64,000 bases of DNA from Prevotella communis (GCF_022024115.1 NZ_CP091792.1:2480001-2544000); one strand, 5' to 3'; shown: positions 23,658-33,550, counted from the first letter of the stretch. Notes: generated by a model not told the origin, from the letters alone. Made by a program: numbers and translations.

Positions 23658-24953
23658 TTACGTCGCCTCCGGGATATCACTCCATCGGGTGGTATAACAG
23701 GGACTGCGGAAGTCATGCTTGATGCTGTCCTTGAACACGCCTGCTTTTCCTTTACCCTGGGGCTTCGTGTATTGCTGCGACCCCAGCACCAGCGTTTCCG
23801 ACCCGTATTCGCGATTGATCTTGTCAAGCGCCTCGTCGAGCCGTTTCATCTTCTCATGTCGCTCAGAATCATAGTCAATGAAGTTAGTCTGCACGCCATT
23901 GTCTGGACTGATGCCCATCACGATGACGCCCGCACGCTTATAGTGGTAACCCTGTCGGAAGACACGCTCCATGCAACGGGTGGCCGTCTGTACAATCTGC
24001 TGGGTGGAGTTCGACGGCGTGAGCAGTCGCTCTTCAGCCATGTTCCAATACTGAGGTAAGTCCTCACGGAAGTGGTTGGTATCAATAAATACAGAAACAG
24101 ACTGCGCCACCGACTGCTGTTTCCTGAGTTTCTCGGCACAGCGGGCAGCAAAGTTGGACACACTGGTTCGCAAGGTGTCCATATCCGTCACCATGCCAGG
24201 AAACGAGCGCGAAGTGCAGATGCTCTTTTTCTTGCTCATATCTTCCATGGGGACACAGTCGATTCCGTTCAACTCCTTCCAGGTGCGAATGACCACCACA
24301 TTATTGAGCATGGCCCGGACCCACGTCTCAGGATGCTTGGAAAAGTCTAGCGCTGTTCTGACGCCCAGTGCCTGCAAGCGGGCCGCATAGCGCCGGCCGA
24401 TGCCCCACACCTCGTCAATCTCGTACATCTCCAGCGCTTTCTGGCGACGCTCGTCATTGTCGATGAAGCAGCAATGCTTATAGCCTTTGAATTTCTTCGC
24501 AAAGTGACTGGCCATCTTTGCCAGTGTCTTGGTGGGTGCAATGCCGATGCTGACGGGCATTCTCGTGGCTTTCCAGATATAGGCCGACAGGTCTTCGCCC
24601 CAGCGTTTCAAGTCGAGATGCTCCATGCCCTTGAGGTCGCAGAAGCCCTCGTCAATAGAATAGCGGTAGAACGTGGGCGAGGCTTTCCTTACAAGCGACA
24701 TCACACGATCTGTGATATCACCATAGAGTTCGTAGTTGGAAGAGAATACGGTCACTTCACCATGCGGGAAACGCTCTTTCAACTGGTAGTAAGGCAGTCC
24801 CGCCTTGATGCCCAGTGCCTTTGCCTCATTACTCCGGGCCACTACACATCCGTCATTGTTGGACAGCACAACAACAGGTTTCCCGTTCAAGTCTGGACGG
24901 AAAACACGCTCGCACGATACGTAGCAGTTGTCGCAGTCAACAATGGCGTACAT
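23658..24953 (-). CDS. umuC: UmuC-like Y-family DNA polymerase
   Basis: A 431-residue Y-family translesion polymerase. The N-terminal palm motif [14 protein letters not shown] carries the first metal-binding aspartates, and [10 protein letters not shown] carries the second acidic pair (usual YSIDE); the little-finger region extends to about residue 350 with a C-terminal DUF4113-like tail. It lies 2 bases after umuD, so the two form the umuDC operon. The product with cleaved UmuD makes error-prone polymerase V. A large palindromic region follows the stop. Intact, normal length. Confidence 0.95.
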   Translation of the reverse strand: MYAIVDCDNCYVSCERVFRPDLNGKPVVVLSNNDGCVVARSNEAKALGIKAGLPYYQLKERFPHGEVTVFSSNYELYGDITDRVMSLVRKASPTFYRYSIDEGFCDLKGMEHLDLKRWGEDLSAYIWKATRMPVSIGIAPTKTLAKMASHFAKKFKGYKHCCFIDNDERRQKALEMYEIDEVWGIGRRYAARLQALGVRTALDFSKHPETWVRAMLNNVVVIRTWKELNGIDCVPMEDMSKKKSICTSRSFPGMVTDMDTLRTSVSNFAARCAEKLRKQQSVAQSVSVFIDTNHFREDLPQYWNMAEERLLTPSNSTQQIVQTATRCMERVFRQGYHYKRAGVIVMGISPDNGVQTNFIDYDSERHEKMKRLDEALDKINREYGSETLVLGSQQYTKPQGKGKAGVFKDSIKHDFRSPCYTTRWSDIPEAT

Positions 24954-24955
24954 AA

Positions 24956-25423
24956 TCAGTGTCTCCTGATATCTCGGTGAATGGAGGTTACCCTCCCCTG
25001 AATGATAAACTGGTCATTAGCATCAATGATGATGGGCTTGAAGTCGGGATTGGCGGGCAGCAAACGCAGATAACCTTTATCCCTTGTGGATGTGTCGAGG
25101 GTCTTCACCGTCAGGCCTCCATTCACAAAGGCCACGACGATATGTCCGTCGGCCACTTCTTCCTGCCTGTCGGCCAAACAGATGTCGCCGTCGAGGATAC
25201 CCAGACCTATCATTGACTCGCCCTTGACACGCACGAAGTACGACGCCTCTGGGTGATGCACGAACTTCTCGTTCAGATCCAGGCTCTCATGCTGATAGTC
25301 GGCCGCGGGCGAAGGGAAACCTGCTGCAGCCCCCTCAAAGTAGGGCAACTTCAGTCGTTTAGCTTCCTCCAGCGTGATATATTCCGCACCGTCAATAGGT
25401 TTCTTCTCTTCCATAGTCTTCAT
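24956..25423 (-). CDS. umuD: UmuD-like self-cleaving S24 peptidase
   Basis: A LexA/UmuD-type S24 serine peptidase of 155 residues. The self-cleavage site Ala34-Gly35 lies in [10 protein letters not shown], the catalytic serine is Ser70 in VKGESMIG and the lysine is Lys107 in LTVKTL. There is no N-terminal DNA-binding domain, which separates it from LexA. The start at 25423 is chosen because a TATATTTG promoter sits at 25435-25442, which rules out the longer frame to 25465; the leader would be only a few bases, so 25414 (MEEKKPIDG) is also possible. Damage-induced cleavage activates it as a polymerase V subunit. Confidence 0.93.
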   Translation of the reverse strand: MKTMEEKKPIDGAEYITLEEAKRLKLPYFEGAAAGFPSPAADYQHESLDLNEKFVHHPEASYFVRVKGESMIGLGILDGDICLADRQEEVADGHIVVAFVNGGLTVKTLDTSTRDKGYLRLLPANPDFKPIIIDANDQFIIQGRVTSIHRDIRRH

Positions 25424-25434
25424 TAATTTGCCTG

Positions 25435-25442
25435 CAAATATA
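25435..25442 (-). promoter_or_regulatory. Promoter -7 element (TATATTTG) of umuDC
   Basis: TATATTTG on the minus strand, 12 bases before the ATG. It decides the umuD start. No obvious LexA box was identified. Confidence 0.6.
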
Positions 25443-25532
25443 AGAAAAATGTCAGACATAGCCAAACAGTGTACGATTCTTTAATTTTGCTTAATGTTTA
25501 GCAAGTATGATTATAATCCAGAGAAAAAATCG

Positions 25533-25540
25533 TATCTTTG
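25533..25540 (+). promoter_or_regulatory. Promoter -7 element (TATCTTTG) of the esterase gene
   Basis: TATCTTTG preceded by an A-rich stretch; leaves an untranslated leader of about 90 bases before the ATG at 25634, unusually long for this window. Confidence 0.6.
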
Positions 25541-25633
25541 TCGCTGAGAATCATGCGTGCAAAAGACAGAATAACAATTCGGATGATTCAGTAACAGATA
25601 ATATGTTTACGAAAGAGAAAAGAAGTTCTACTA

Positions 25634-26227
25634 ATGAAAAAGATATTATTCCTGCACGGATTCTTTGCTAGCGGTCAGTGTGTGCCAGCTGTGGCTCTGA
25701 GGGAGGCATTCGAAGGACGTGCCGAGGTGCTTACGCCCGACCTGCCTATACATCCGAACATGGCGTTGGAGCTAATCAGGAACATCTGTGACAGGGAGCA
25801 TCCCGACCTGCTGGTGGGCAACAGTTGCGGCTCTTTCTATGCCCAGATGCTGGCGCCCATAGTTGGCATTCCGGCCCTGCTTGGCAACCCACATTTTCAG
25901 ATGACCGCATTCCTGGGAGAGCGCATTGGGACACATGAATACAAGTCACCACGCAAAGACGGCAACCAGCACTTTGTCATTGATGAGCCTCTGATACAGG
26001 AATTTGCAGAACTGGAAGCCACTCAGTTCCACTATTGTAATCCCCTTTTTAAGGACAAAGTATGGGGATTATTCGGGGAACAGGACACTCTGGCTCACTT
26101 CGAGCCGCTGTTTCTGGAGCATTACAACCTTTCATTCCATTTTCCCGGTGCTCACACCCCAACAGCCGAGGAAGTACGCACATGGTATGTTCCACTGATT
26201 GAGAAGATGTTATTAAGAGAACACTAA
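25634..26227 (+). CDS. YqiA/YcfP-like alpha/beta-hydrolase esterase
   Basis: A 197-residue alpha/beta hydrolase of the UPF0227/YqiA type. It opens with ILFLHGFFASGQ (oxyanion-hole HGF), has the nucleophile serine in LLVGNSCGSFYA (G-x-S-x-G), an acidic residue in GEQDTL and the catalytic histidine in FPGAHTPT. YqiA hydrolyses acyl-CoA and short esters in Escherichia coli; the substrate here is not known. It is divergent from umuDC and its end overlaps the convergent secreted-protein gene by 4 bases. Confidence 0.85.
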   Translation: MKKILFLHGFFASGQCVPAVALREAFEGRAEVLTPDLPIHPNMALELIRNICDREHPDLLVGNSCGSFYAQMLAPIVGIPALLGNPHFQMTAFLGERIGTHEYKSPRKDGNQHFVIDEPLIQEFAELEATQFHYCNPLFKDKVWGLFGEQDTLAHFEPLFLEHYNLSFHFPGAHTPTAEEVRTWYVPLIEKMLLREH

Positions 26228-26862
26228 ATGACCACAACCTTATATGCCACAATGCACTTGCTGGCAGCAATATATTTCTGGATATAAGTTTCACCTGCAG
26301 ACAGCCCTACAAGTGTGTTGTCTTGTATGGCGGCTCTCACGCCATCAGCAAAGACGAAAGAGTCGCCATCCTCGCAGGTGAGTATGCCATTCACCTGGAG
26401 CGTTAGCGTTTCCGGCTGTACCTTGTAATAGGTGAATGGTCCCGTATTCGTCATCACCCCGAGTGCATTCCCAGTCAGTTCCGTGATATACCAGTTGTAT
26501 CGCCGCTGATAGCCATATCCATTCGACTGCAGGGTAAGCATGGCACCTATCTGTGACCACCAGCCATACGTCATCGTATTGAAGCCATACTCAAAGAAAT
26601 AGTCATATCCCGTATAGGTGTGGTCCTCATTGATGGTCAACAGCTCATAATACCCCATCACCGTATTTCCCCAGAACCAACTGCCGATGAGTGTCACCTC
26701 CTCCGCAGGCGTATCCTTCTGCACAAACGTGATACTATCCATCTGCTCAATAGGAATATCACTCACCGCCCCACCCTTATAATGGATGCGCATATGGTGC
26801 TGGGCCATACAAGTAATGCTCAGGCCCAACAGACAATATATGATGACTACCGTTCTCTTCAT
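26224..26862 (-). CDS. Secreted protein of unknown function, lipocalin-like beta region
   Basis: It begins with a signal peptide (MKRTVVIIYCLLGLSITCMA) followed by a motif common in Bacteroidales exported proteins, GGAVSDIPIEQMDSITFV. Residues 55-165 alternate short beta strands rich in Tyr/Trp (GSWFWGN, YTGYDYFFEYGF, YGWWSQIG), which suggests a lipocalin-like barrel; this is a guess from pattern. It is the last gene of the 14-gene run, 14 bases after the C10 peptidase, and could be its inhibitor or substrate, since C10 peptidase genes often have a small secreted partner. Confidence 0.7.
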   Translation of the reverse strand: MKRTVVIIYCLLGLSITCMAQHHMRIHYKGGAVSDIPIEQMDSITFVQKDTPAEEVTLIGSWFWGNTVMGYYELLTINEDHTYTGYDYFFEYGFNTMTYGWWSQIGAMLTLQSNGYGYQRRYNWYITELTGNALGVMTNTGPFTYYKVQPETLTLQVNGILTCEDGDSFVFADGVRAAIQDNTLVGLSAGETYIQKYIAASKCIVAYKVVVI

Positions 26863-26876
26863 ACCTTTCTCAAATA

Positions 26877-28061
26877 CTAACGTACCTTTCTCGCCCCATT
26901 GGCATCAACAATAATATAGAAGCCATGAGATGGCGCTTTTGAGAGGCGACGGCCAAGCATGTCATAGAGACCGTAAGCCTGCCCACCCGCAACATGCTGA
27001 ACGTCGACAGACGAGGGGATGGTGGTTGACTGGGGGTGAATATCTATCAACACCGCCTGTCCCCGATAATAGCCACCCATAGCCTCAGGCGACTCGTCAG
27101 CAGGATAATAGCCATCACCATCGCCACCCCATCCAAAGTTGAAGTGATAGAGGTTGGTCTCACTGTCATACCCATCAAGCACAAAGGCATGTCCCGAAGG
27201 ACCGGAGCCCGAACCAGAACAGATAACGGGATAGCCCTTGGCCACCTGTGCATAGAGCATTCCCTCCCAATCCGGCAGACTGTCGCCACGACTGATATAT
27301 TCCGACAGTATCCTGTATTGCGAATACAAGGCATTACCCACATCACGGATAGAGCCACCCGTAGATGAGGCATAGTTCAGATAGGCCGTGGTACCAAGGA
27401 CATAGCACAACTGTGCCACTGCGGCTCGCGATTCCGCTGGACTATCGTTATCGTATTTATCGAGCATCAATGCCCAGTTATTAGGACTTCCCTTGGGGAT
27501 GCTCCTCGTGACGGGGGCCCCGCCATACTCATAAGTAGGTGTATCCTTTAGGGTGGATGCAGGATTATAGTTGCGCCAGTAGTAAGCCACCTGAGCAGCA
27601 GCCAGGGCAACACAACCGGCCACGGTCTTGACCTGTCCATCCTGGATAACAGGTGCCAGGTCGTTGAAAGGCGATTGCTGGTGCCAATGGCAAGTGAGCA
27701 GCGGACGCACATCGGCCTTGGAGAGAGTATTCGGAGCACGTCTCTGTGCGCTCGCAGGTTGGAGCGTATCCAGGCCGTCGAGCCATTCCAAGACAGCAGG
27801 CGGCATGGCGGCTTCATCCCAACGGCTCTCAAGGGAGAAAGCCAGCAGACGCGGATTCCCCTCTCCCTGAACCGACACAATAGCATATCCACCCTGCTCC
27901 TTGCCACTGAAGATACAATATGTCGCAGTACGCTTGGCAAGAATCACATGACTGGTGCCCAACTGCCGCTCAGCGATAGTCATGGCACGTTGGAAACGAT
28001 CATTGGCAAATGCTGTCACAGCCAACAACAAAGATAAGACAGATATAACTATTGTTCTCAT
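26877..28061 (-). CDS. Secreted C10-family (streptopain-like) cysteine peptidase
   Basis: A 394-residue preproenzyme. A signal peptide (MRTIVISVLSLLLAVTAFA) is followed by a propeptide with the Spi-type inhibitory fold (GYAIVSVQGEGNPRLLAFS). The catalytic cysteine is in TVAGCVALAAAQV and the histidine in SGHAFVLDGYD, with the downstream NFGWGGDGDGYY typical of C10 peptidases such as SpeB and interpain. Start at 28061 is the first Met with a signal peptide; a longer frame to 28127 adds unrelated residues. A short C-terminal beta segment (YGLYDMLGRR) resembles Bacteroidota sorting-tail modules. Gene order places it downstream of a lipoprotein gene and upstream of a small secreted protein. Confidence 0.9.
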   Translation of the reverse strand: MRTIVISVLSLLLAVTAFANDRFQRAMTIAERQLGTSHVILAKRTATYCIFSGKEQGGYAIVSVQGEGNPRLLAFSLESRWDEAAMPPAVLEWLDGLDTLQPASAQRRAPNTLSKADVRPLLTCHWHQQSPFNDLAPVIQDGQVKTVAGCVALAAAQVAYYWRNYNPASTLKDTPTYEYGGAPVTRSIPKGSPNNWALMLDKYDNDSPAESRAAVAQLCYVLGTTAYLNYASSTGGSIRDVGNALYSQYRILSEYISRGDSLPDWEGMLYAQVAKGYPVICSGSGSGPSGHAFVLDGYDSETNLYHFNFGWGGDGDGYYPADESPEAMGGYYRGQAVLIDIHPQSTTIPSSVDVQHVAGGQAYGLYDMLGRRLSKAPSHGFYIIVDANGARKVR

Positions 28062-28140
28062 CAGACTGGGGATTTTTGAAAAAGACAGGAGGCTGTGCCC
28101 CGCTAACCTGCAGACACAGTCTCCCATTAAAACTATCTAT

Positions 28141-29223
28141 TTACTTAAACATAGAGAAGCGATATGCCCTTGGCGTCGATTCATCAATCACGCTATAGTG
28201 CTGTCCGGGTTCTGCTGCTCTTGCCTGAGAATACGTGTGCCACTGGTTGTTGTTGGCCACTCCGAAATAAGGATTGCCCACCTCAAAATAATCCCAGTAA
28301 GCCAGATAGGTGTTACCGCTACTGATGGTTACGTTCTTCTGGCCATAACCTGTAAAGGAGCTTGATCCCTTAGGTACGTAGCCAAAGAAGATCTCCGGAT
28401 TGGGCGACAAGATATAGAAGTAGTCATACAGGTTAGACTTGAAATAAGTCCAGCTGCTATCGAAATCAGATGGTTCCATCCTATCTGACAGGAAATACCA
28501 AGAGCTGCTACCAGCATCATCCAGATAGATATAGTGGTTGGATGAACTGGGATCCAGACGGTAAGAAACAGCTACATTTCTAGCATATAGGCAGAGCGCA
28601 CGAATACCATTGTCGGCTACAGTACCATAGGTTGACTCACTCTTATACTGGAAGTTCTGGAGGAAGATATAACCCAATGCACCGACGGGACGAGGGTTCA
28701 GACGGATAGTTGTCTTCTGACCAGAGACGATATTGACCACAGAGGCATCATAAGACATGATACACCATTTTGAGAAACGGTTTCTGACATTCATCTTCGC
28801 CGTTGACAGTTTCTGCTTATCAGCCAGCCACCACCATGACGCATCGTCGCCCGATGTCTTGTCGGCAAACGTCAGCGTAGTTACAACGGTATATCTACCC
28901 TCTGGCAGTCCCTTAGAGATGTTCAGTTCATTGAGATTGGTGGAATACTTTATCAGCGAGTCAACAAGTACGCCATTTGAATTATAGAACAGCACACGTG
29001 TCTGAATATATAAATCGTGCTCTGAATGGAACGTACGATAATCGTCGGTCACATTGATATCGTGACGTGTGTCGTTATAATTGTAACTCGAATAGAAATT
29101 ATTCAGCGACACCGTGATATCCGTATCGTAGAGCGTGCCGCTATCTTCATCACCATCATCGCCACATGCTGCAAAGAGCATCATTGCCAAGGCAATAGCT
29201 CCGAAATAATATTTCTTCATCAT
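28141..29223 (-). CDS. Surface lipoprotein of unknown function
   Basis: A lipoprotein signal is clear: MKKYYFGAIALAMMLFAACGDD, with the lipobox cysteine followed by aspartates, consistent with export toward the outer membrane. The mature part (about 340 residues) is rich in Tyr, Ser and Asn, has no cysteines or catalytic motifs that I recognise, and appears beta-rich. It lies 33 bases after the outer-membrane barrel gene and 79 bases before the C10 peptidase. It may serve as a surface partner of either. Confidence 0.75.
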   Translation of the reverse strand: MMKKYYFGAIALAMMLFAACGDDGDEDSGTLYDTDITVSLNNFYSSYNYNDTRHDINVTDDYRTFHSEHDLYIQTRVLFYNSNGVLVDSLIKYSTNLNELNISKGLPEGRYTVVTTLTFADKTSGDDASWWWLADKQKLSTAKMNVRNRFSKWCIMSYDASVVNIVSGQKTTIRLNPRPVGALGYIFLQNFQYKSESTYGTVADNGIRALCLYARNVAVSYRLDPSSSNHYIYLDDAGSSSWYFLSDRMEPSDFDSSWTYFKSNLYDYFYILSPNPEIFFGYVPKGSSSFTGYGQKNVTISSGNTYLAYWDYFEVGNPYFGVANNNQWHTYSQARAAEPGQHYSVIDESTPRAYRFSMFK

Positions 29224-29256
29224 ATAAGTAGTTTTTAAAGGTTAGTACTAGGAAAA

Positions 29257-29988
29257 TCAGAATCTTGAGGCATTAAACAGCCACGCCAGTGACACCTCAA
29301 ACGAGTTCATCTTGCTCTTAAAGGAACTAGACAGGTCGCTGGTGCCGATATAATAGCGAGCGTTGATATCGAGCCCCGTGTTAGGAATGGTGTAGCCCAG
29401 GCCTACGAGCGGACGAACATCCATGCCCTTCACCTTACTGCCATTATTGTCAATGTTGAAGGTGGTGACAGCAAGCGTGTTCTTGTCTGTAATCTCAAGG
29501 GTGTTAGGCTTGCGGTCCATGGTACCGGCAATCGACGCACCAGCCTCGAAATAGAGGGTGTTCATCGACATCGAAGTGGCAAAAGGATAAACCTGAGCAA
29601 AGACAGGCACCTCGAAATAGCTGATGGTGAGGTCGGCATTCTTCTTGCCACCCTGATCCGTGCCCAATGTCTTCACCTTGTTCTGCTTATACTTCAGTTC
29701 GGCACCTATGGCAAAATAGCCTGTACCACCAACAGAAGCCTCAGAAGCCTGTCCGAAACGGATCTTCATGGCCAGACCGCCTGAGAATCCGAAACCGGCA
29801 GCATCATAGAGCTTACCCTGTTTGGGCTGAGTCATGGTGGTCAGCACACCACCTACCTTAGGACCAATGAAGAAGGCATTCTTCTTGACTTTTGCACCAG
29901 AAGAATAAACATCTTCTTCATCATCACTTTGTGCGAATGTGGGCATTGCTGTTACAAGCGCCACAAAAAGGAAAAGAAACTTTTTCAT
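29257..29988 (-). CDS. PorT-like outer membrane beta-barrel protein
   Basis: A 243-residue exported protein with signal peptide (MKKFLFLFVALVTAMPTFA) and a pattern of alternating amphipathic strands ending in the aromatic SLAWLFNASRF, as in outer membrane barrels of the PorT/OmpX type. An early GPKVGGVLTTMTQP segment is typical of the family's first strand. Start at 29988 is chosen at the signal peptide; the frame upstream overlaps the WG-repeat gene. Its place in the signalling operon suggests it is an envelope component or output of that system. Confidence 0.8.
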   Translation of the reverse strand: MKKFLFLFVALVTAMPTFAQSDDEEDVYSSGAKVKKNAFFIGPKVGGVLTTMTQPKQGKLYDAAGFGFSGGLAMKIRFGQASEASVGGTGYFAIGAELKYKQNKVKTLGTDQGGKKNADLTISYFEVPVFAQVYPFATSMSMNTLYFEAGASIAGTMDRKPNTLEITDKNTLAVTTFNIDNNGSKVKGMDVRPLVGLGYTIPNTGLDINARYYIGTSDLSSSFKSKMNSFEVSLAWLFNASRF

Positions 29989-30034
29989 GTTAATACTTTT
30001 TTTATAGTTAATAAAATAGGTTATTTTTTTATGA

Positions 30035-31402
30035 TTAGTGTACGCCCTGATACGGACATTCGCTGATTTTCTTGCCACAGGTAGGACAGATTTTCTCTAC
30101 CTTTTTATTTTTTTCGCCCTCGTCGTTCTTACCATTTTCACCTTTCTTAGTAGTCTCTACCTTCGGACGTTCCTTCATCGTAAACGAGTAGGCAACCGGC
30201 CCCTCGAAGAGTTTCAGTCCCTCGGCAAAGACAGCCACTTCAAACTGTTTCTTACAGCTGCCCTGAAGGTTCAGGGTAAACGAATAATTATTATCCGACT
30301 TCTTCACCAGTGCCACGATATTGCCTTTTTCGTCGCGCATCTTCACGTCGACAGCCTTGTCGCGCCATACGCTGGGCGACAGCAGGGTGAAAGCGCAGTC
30401 CACCTTATTGCCCTCCATGAAGGTAAGCTGTCCGTTCTGAGGGGTAGCTACAAAGCCGTTGCCTGGGATATACTTCAAGATACCTATCTGACCATTCAGG
30501 GTGACGATAGCCAGATTATCCTCAAAGGGAGTGGCTGCAGAGAGCTGTGCAGGCAAAACGGTCTTGCCACTCTCCTCATAGCCATACAGTCCGCTGTTGG
30601 TGACAGGCGACAGTCCCACCTGACCGGCCTTCACCACCATCTTCTTGAACGGCACTTCCTTGGTACGTCCTGTGACCGACTGATAGCAGTACAGATAGTC
30701 GGTAGCGGTATTCTTGATACGTCCCGTCTTCTCCAGCCTGCTCTTTGCCTTGGCATCATAGAGGTAGTAAGAACGGTCGGCACCACCAAACTCGTCATAG
30801 ACATAGGCCTTGCCCTGATAGACGTTGGTACATCCACCGATAGCCGGACCGATGCCATTGCCGCCATACATGAACTTCGCCTCGTTGCCATCCTTGTCGA
30901 TCAGCACATATTTCTTATTCTTCATCACAGCAGCAAAACCTTCTGTGAAGGGTTTTATCCTACTGTATTTACCCTCGAAGCCCACCACGGCCTTGCCGTA
31001 GTCGTCGATATAGCCCAGGTTGCCTCGTTCGTCGGCTACCGACAGCAGACCGTCGGAATAGAACTTCTGTCCGTTCAGCGTATAGTAGCTGGTGGCAAAA
31101 CCATGATACACCCCTTCGTCGGTCAGGATGCCAGCCACACGCTCGCCATGTCCGTCGGTACGTGTCACCAGGGCCTTATGTTCATAGAGGTCGCCTATCT
31201 GGTCATTGTCTATCGGAGCCACGATGGTACCGTCTGAGTTTATCAGGCCTACCTTACCGTTATGCTTCACGACATACAGGTTCCTGCCCAACCGGGAGAT
31301 ATCGTTATAGGTTGTGGGCTTCAACTCCCATACCACGGTCTGTGCGTTAGCCGACAGACAGAGAGTTGTCATCAGAGTTGTTAGAAGTGCTTTTGCTTTC
31401 AT
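30035..31402 (-). CDS. Exported WG-repeat protein with C-terminal zinc-binding-like motif
   Basis: Signal peptide MKAKALLTTLMTTLCLSANA, then WG-type beta repeats over about residues 40-330 (units such as GKVGLINSDGTIVAP, GNLGYIDDYGKAVV, KKYVLIDKDGNEA), a beta-sandwich-like domain at about 330-415, a lysine/glutamate linker and a terminal CPTCGKKISECPYQGVH, which looks like a small zinc-binding CxxC...C...H site. A zinc-ribbon-like end on an exported protein is unusual. WG repeats are thought to mediate protein binding. It is 21 bases after the second phosphatase gene in the operon. Confidence 0.8.
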   Translation of the reverse strand: MKAKALLTTLMTTLCLSANAQTVVWELKPTTYNDISRLGRNLYVVKHNGKVGLINSDGTIVAPIDNDQIGDLYEHKALVTRTDGHGERVAGILTDEGVYHGFATSYYTLNGQKFYSDGLLSVADERGNLGYIDDYGKAVVGFEGKYSRIKPFTEGFAAVMKNKKYVLIDKDGNEAKFMYGGNGIGPAIGGCTNVYQGKAYVYDEFGGADRSYYLYDAKAKSRLEKTGRIKNTATDYLYCYQSVTGRTKEVPFKKMVVKAGQVGLSPVTNSGLYGYEESGKTVLPAQLSAATPFEDNLAIVTLNGQIGILKYIPGNGFVATPQNGQLTFMEGNKVDCAFTLLSPSVWRDKAVDVKMRDEKGNIVALVKKSDNNYSFTLNLQGSCKKQFEVAVFAEGLKLFEGPVAYSFTMKERPKVETTKKGENGKNDEGEKNKKVEKICPTCGKKISECPYQGVH

Positions 31403-31423
31403 CTTCTGTGATATGTTTCGGGT

Positions 31424-32857
31424 TTATAAATTCTTTTTCAGTTCCTCCACCTTGGGCAGTATCTTCTCGTCGATAACCTTCTTTGTCTTGGGTGAGGTGA
31501 CAAACATCTTCTGGCTTGGCCAGATATTCTTCGTGCAGTCGAAGGCTTCGCCACTGACATGCGACTCGATATCCGCTACCTTCTGCTTGTTGGGCGCAGG
31601 TACCTTTTCTTTCAGCGTCGTCAGCAGTTGTTTCACCGTCTTGGTGAATGCCTCACTCTTCTTGGAGGCATCTTTCCTGTCCTTCTCATTGATAGCCTTC
31701 AGCCCATTCAGTTGCGCTACCACCTGCTCCAGCATCTCCTTCACGGTCTGTCCCGCCTTGTCTTGCTGCTCGGCCTGCGTTTCTTTCAACTTTTTTATCT
31801 GTCGTCCCAGGGAGTCATTCTCCTCCGTGATAGTCGTCACCTTGCCTTCAGCCTTCTCTGTCACCGATGCGGTCTCAATCGTAGCTATCGGTTCTTCTGA
31901 CGAAGTCAAACTGCCACTTTCTGCCACCGGCACGCCACCGGCACCTGAATCATTGACAGCCACCGCATGATTGCTCATCTTGACCAACAACAGGATATTC
32001 AGGATGATGCTGACCAGCAGCATGCACGACAGTGCTGCCAGGAGTATTTTTACTTGCTTACTCATTTTTTCCTTTAAGATTGAGTCTGTTTTCGTTTCTA
32101 TGATAGCCAGCGTGTGGTTGTCGTGATGGCCACCGGCAGCAAAGCCTATACGGTCCACCTCTGCCGAGAGATTGCCTACCTTTGAGGCGATATCCTGCAC
32201 AGACGTGAGGCGCTGCAACAGGTCCTCATGGCGCATAGAGCCCCAGACACCATCCGTACAAAGTACGAAACAGTCGCCCTTCCGATAGGGCACCTCCACC
32301 ACATCTGCCACATGGTTGGAGGTATTCCCCAGTCCACGGGTAATCACATTCGACTGAGGCGACACGCGTGCCTGTTCCTCCGTCAGCACCTTGCCTCGCA
32401 CCAGATCGCCCACCAGCGAGTGATCGTCCGTGCGATACCTCACCCGCCTGCCACGCAACTGATAGCAGCGGCTGTCGCCCAGATGAGCGATGAAGGCCGA
32501 CTGTCTGCTGATCAGTACTGCCACCAACGTAGAACCCATGCCTCGCAGTTCGGGCACCTGGTTCATCTTCTCTTCCATGGCATCATTGGCACGGCTCACA
32601 GCCATCCTCAACGCGGTGGCCGGCGGTGTCTGGGCATTGCATTGCATCAACGTGGAAAGAAACTCGTTTTTGGCAATATAGGATGCCGTCTTTCCGCCAG
32701 GACCGCCACCCATGCCATCGCATACCACCAGGGCAAAGCCGAGGGGAGTCTCCGCAAAACCGAAATCATCCTGGTTTTCCGGACGGCCACCTTGCATGGA
32801 GTTTGCAAAGCCGAACAGCTGATATGTGGGTGACGTAATCTGAATCATAGCATGCAT
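31424..32857 (-). CDS. PP2C-family protein phosphatase with transmembrane and coiled-coil tail
   Basis: Residues 1-250 are a PPM/PP2C phosphatase: GGRPENQDDFGF and VVCDGMGGGPGG provide the metal-binding aspartates, followed by LGDSRCYQLRG, LVLCTDGVWGSM-like (VLCTDGVWGS) and GGHHDNHTL. A membrane span follows at about 275-300 and a long Glu/Lys-rich coiled coil extends outside. It removes phosphate from Ser/Thr, presumably placed by the kinases upstream. The ATG follows the stop of the FHA gene with no gap. Architecture parallels the other phosphatase at 37037-38095 but with a much longer extracytoplasmic part. Confidence 0.92.
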   Translation of the reverse strand: MHAMIQITSPTYQLFGFANSMQGGRPENQDDFGFAETPLGFALVVCDGMGGGPGGKTASYIAKNEFLSTLMQCNAQTPPATALRMAVSRANDAMEEKMNQVPELRGMGSTLVAVLISRQSAFIAHLGDSRCYQLRGRRVRYRTDDHSLVGDLVRGKVLTEEQARVSPQSNVITRGLGNTSNHVADVVEVPYRKGDCFVLCTDGVWGSMRHEDLLQRLTSVQDIASKVGNLSAEVDRIGFAAGGHHDNHTLAIIETKTDSILKEKMSKQVKILLAALSCMLLVSIILNILLLVKMSNHAVAVNDSGAGGVPVAESGSLTSSEEPIATIETASVTEKAEGKVTTITEENDSLGRQIKKLKETQAEQQDKAGQTVKEMLEQVVAQLNGLKAINEKDRKDASKKSEAFTKTVKQLLTTLKEKVPAPNKQKVADIESHVSGEAFDCTKNIWPSQKMFVTSPKTKKVIDEKILPKVEELKKNL

Positions 32858-33529
32858 TTATGATAAGGCAGAGATAAGGGCTGCATAGAAGAGGAATACG
32901 CTCAGGAAGGCCAGCACATCGAGTACAAAGATGATGATACCCGCAATGTCCCATCCGTGTTGTGTCGCCATGAAGTCGGCAGCACTGCGCCATGACCTGT
33001 TCTGCCATGCCCACCGGGTGCCGTAGACGCCAAAGATGATATTGGGGATGGGGAACAGCCACCCTACGAAGAAGCCAATGAGGAAGGCCCACCAGCAACC
33101 GTTGAAGAAACCCCAGAGCGGATAGAGGCTGAAGGCGCCCCAGTTCCACTTCGAGAGATTCAGCGAGTCGCCCTCGTCAACAGGTGCCTGCATAGCGGGC
33201 TGTTGATAAGACTGTTGGAAGGGCTGCTGGTACGACTGCTGTGGTGGCATCTGTTGCTGTGGGCGGCCGGGGAAATAGACATCAATCTGATTCCAGCTTA
33301 TCTGATACTTGCCAGCCACCATGATGGTATCTCCGCGACGGATGGGCACAGCACGATGCTTCACACTGACATTGTTGATCATCGTTCCGTTACTACTACA
33401 GTCTCTGTACATCAACTGGTTGCCATCATAGTAGATGGTGGCATGATGACTACTGGCATAGATACATCTTTCGTCCAGATAGATGTCACAATCCTTAGAG
33501 CGTCCTATGGTTACTTCCCTCAGCATCAT
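32858..33529 (-). CDS. FHA-domain protein with membrane segments
   Basis: An N-terminal FHA domain (about 1-85: TIGRSKDCDIYL, SSHHATIYYDG, DCSSNGTMINN) recognises phosphothreonine. A glutamine/proline-rich linker (QQSYQQP repeats, about 90-120) leads to three hydrophobic segments (about 130-160, 165-180 and 195-220) with a DUF2628-like KWNWGAFSLYPLWG start. It therefore brings a phosphopeptide reader to the inner membrane. It is cotranscribed with kinases and phosphatases. Confidence 0.88.
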   Translation of the reverse strand: MMLREVTIGRSKDCDIYLDERCIYASSHHATIYYDGNQLMYRDCSSNGTMINNVSVKHRAVPIRRGDTIMVAGKYQISWNQIDVYFPGRPQQQMPPQQSYQQPFQQSYQQPAMQAPVDEGDSLNLSKWNWGAFSLYPLWGFFNGCWWAFLIGFFVGWLFPIPNIIFGVYGTRWAWQNRSWRSAADFMATQHGWDIAGIIIFVLDVLAFLSVFLFYAALISALS

Positions 33530-33550
33530 AACGTATTCTTTTTTATTTGC

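Noticed and set aside
30038..31237. 399-codon + strand frame opposite the WG-repeat gene
   Set aside because: No signal, domain or start context; the minus-strand gene has a signal peptide and repeats.
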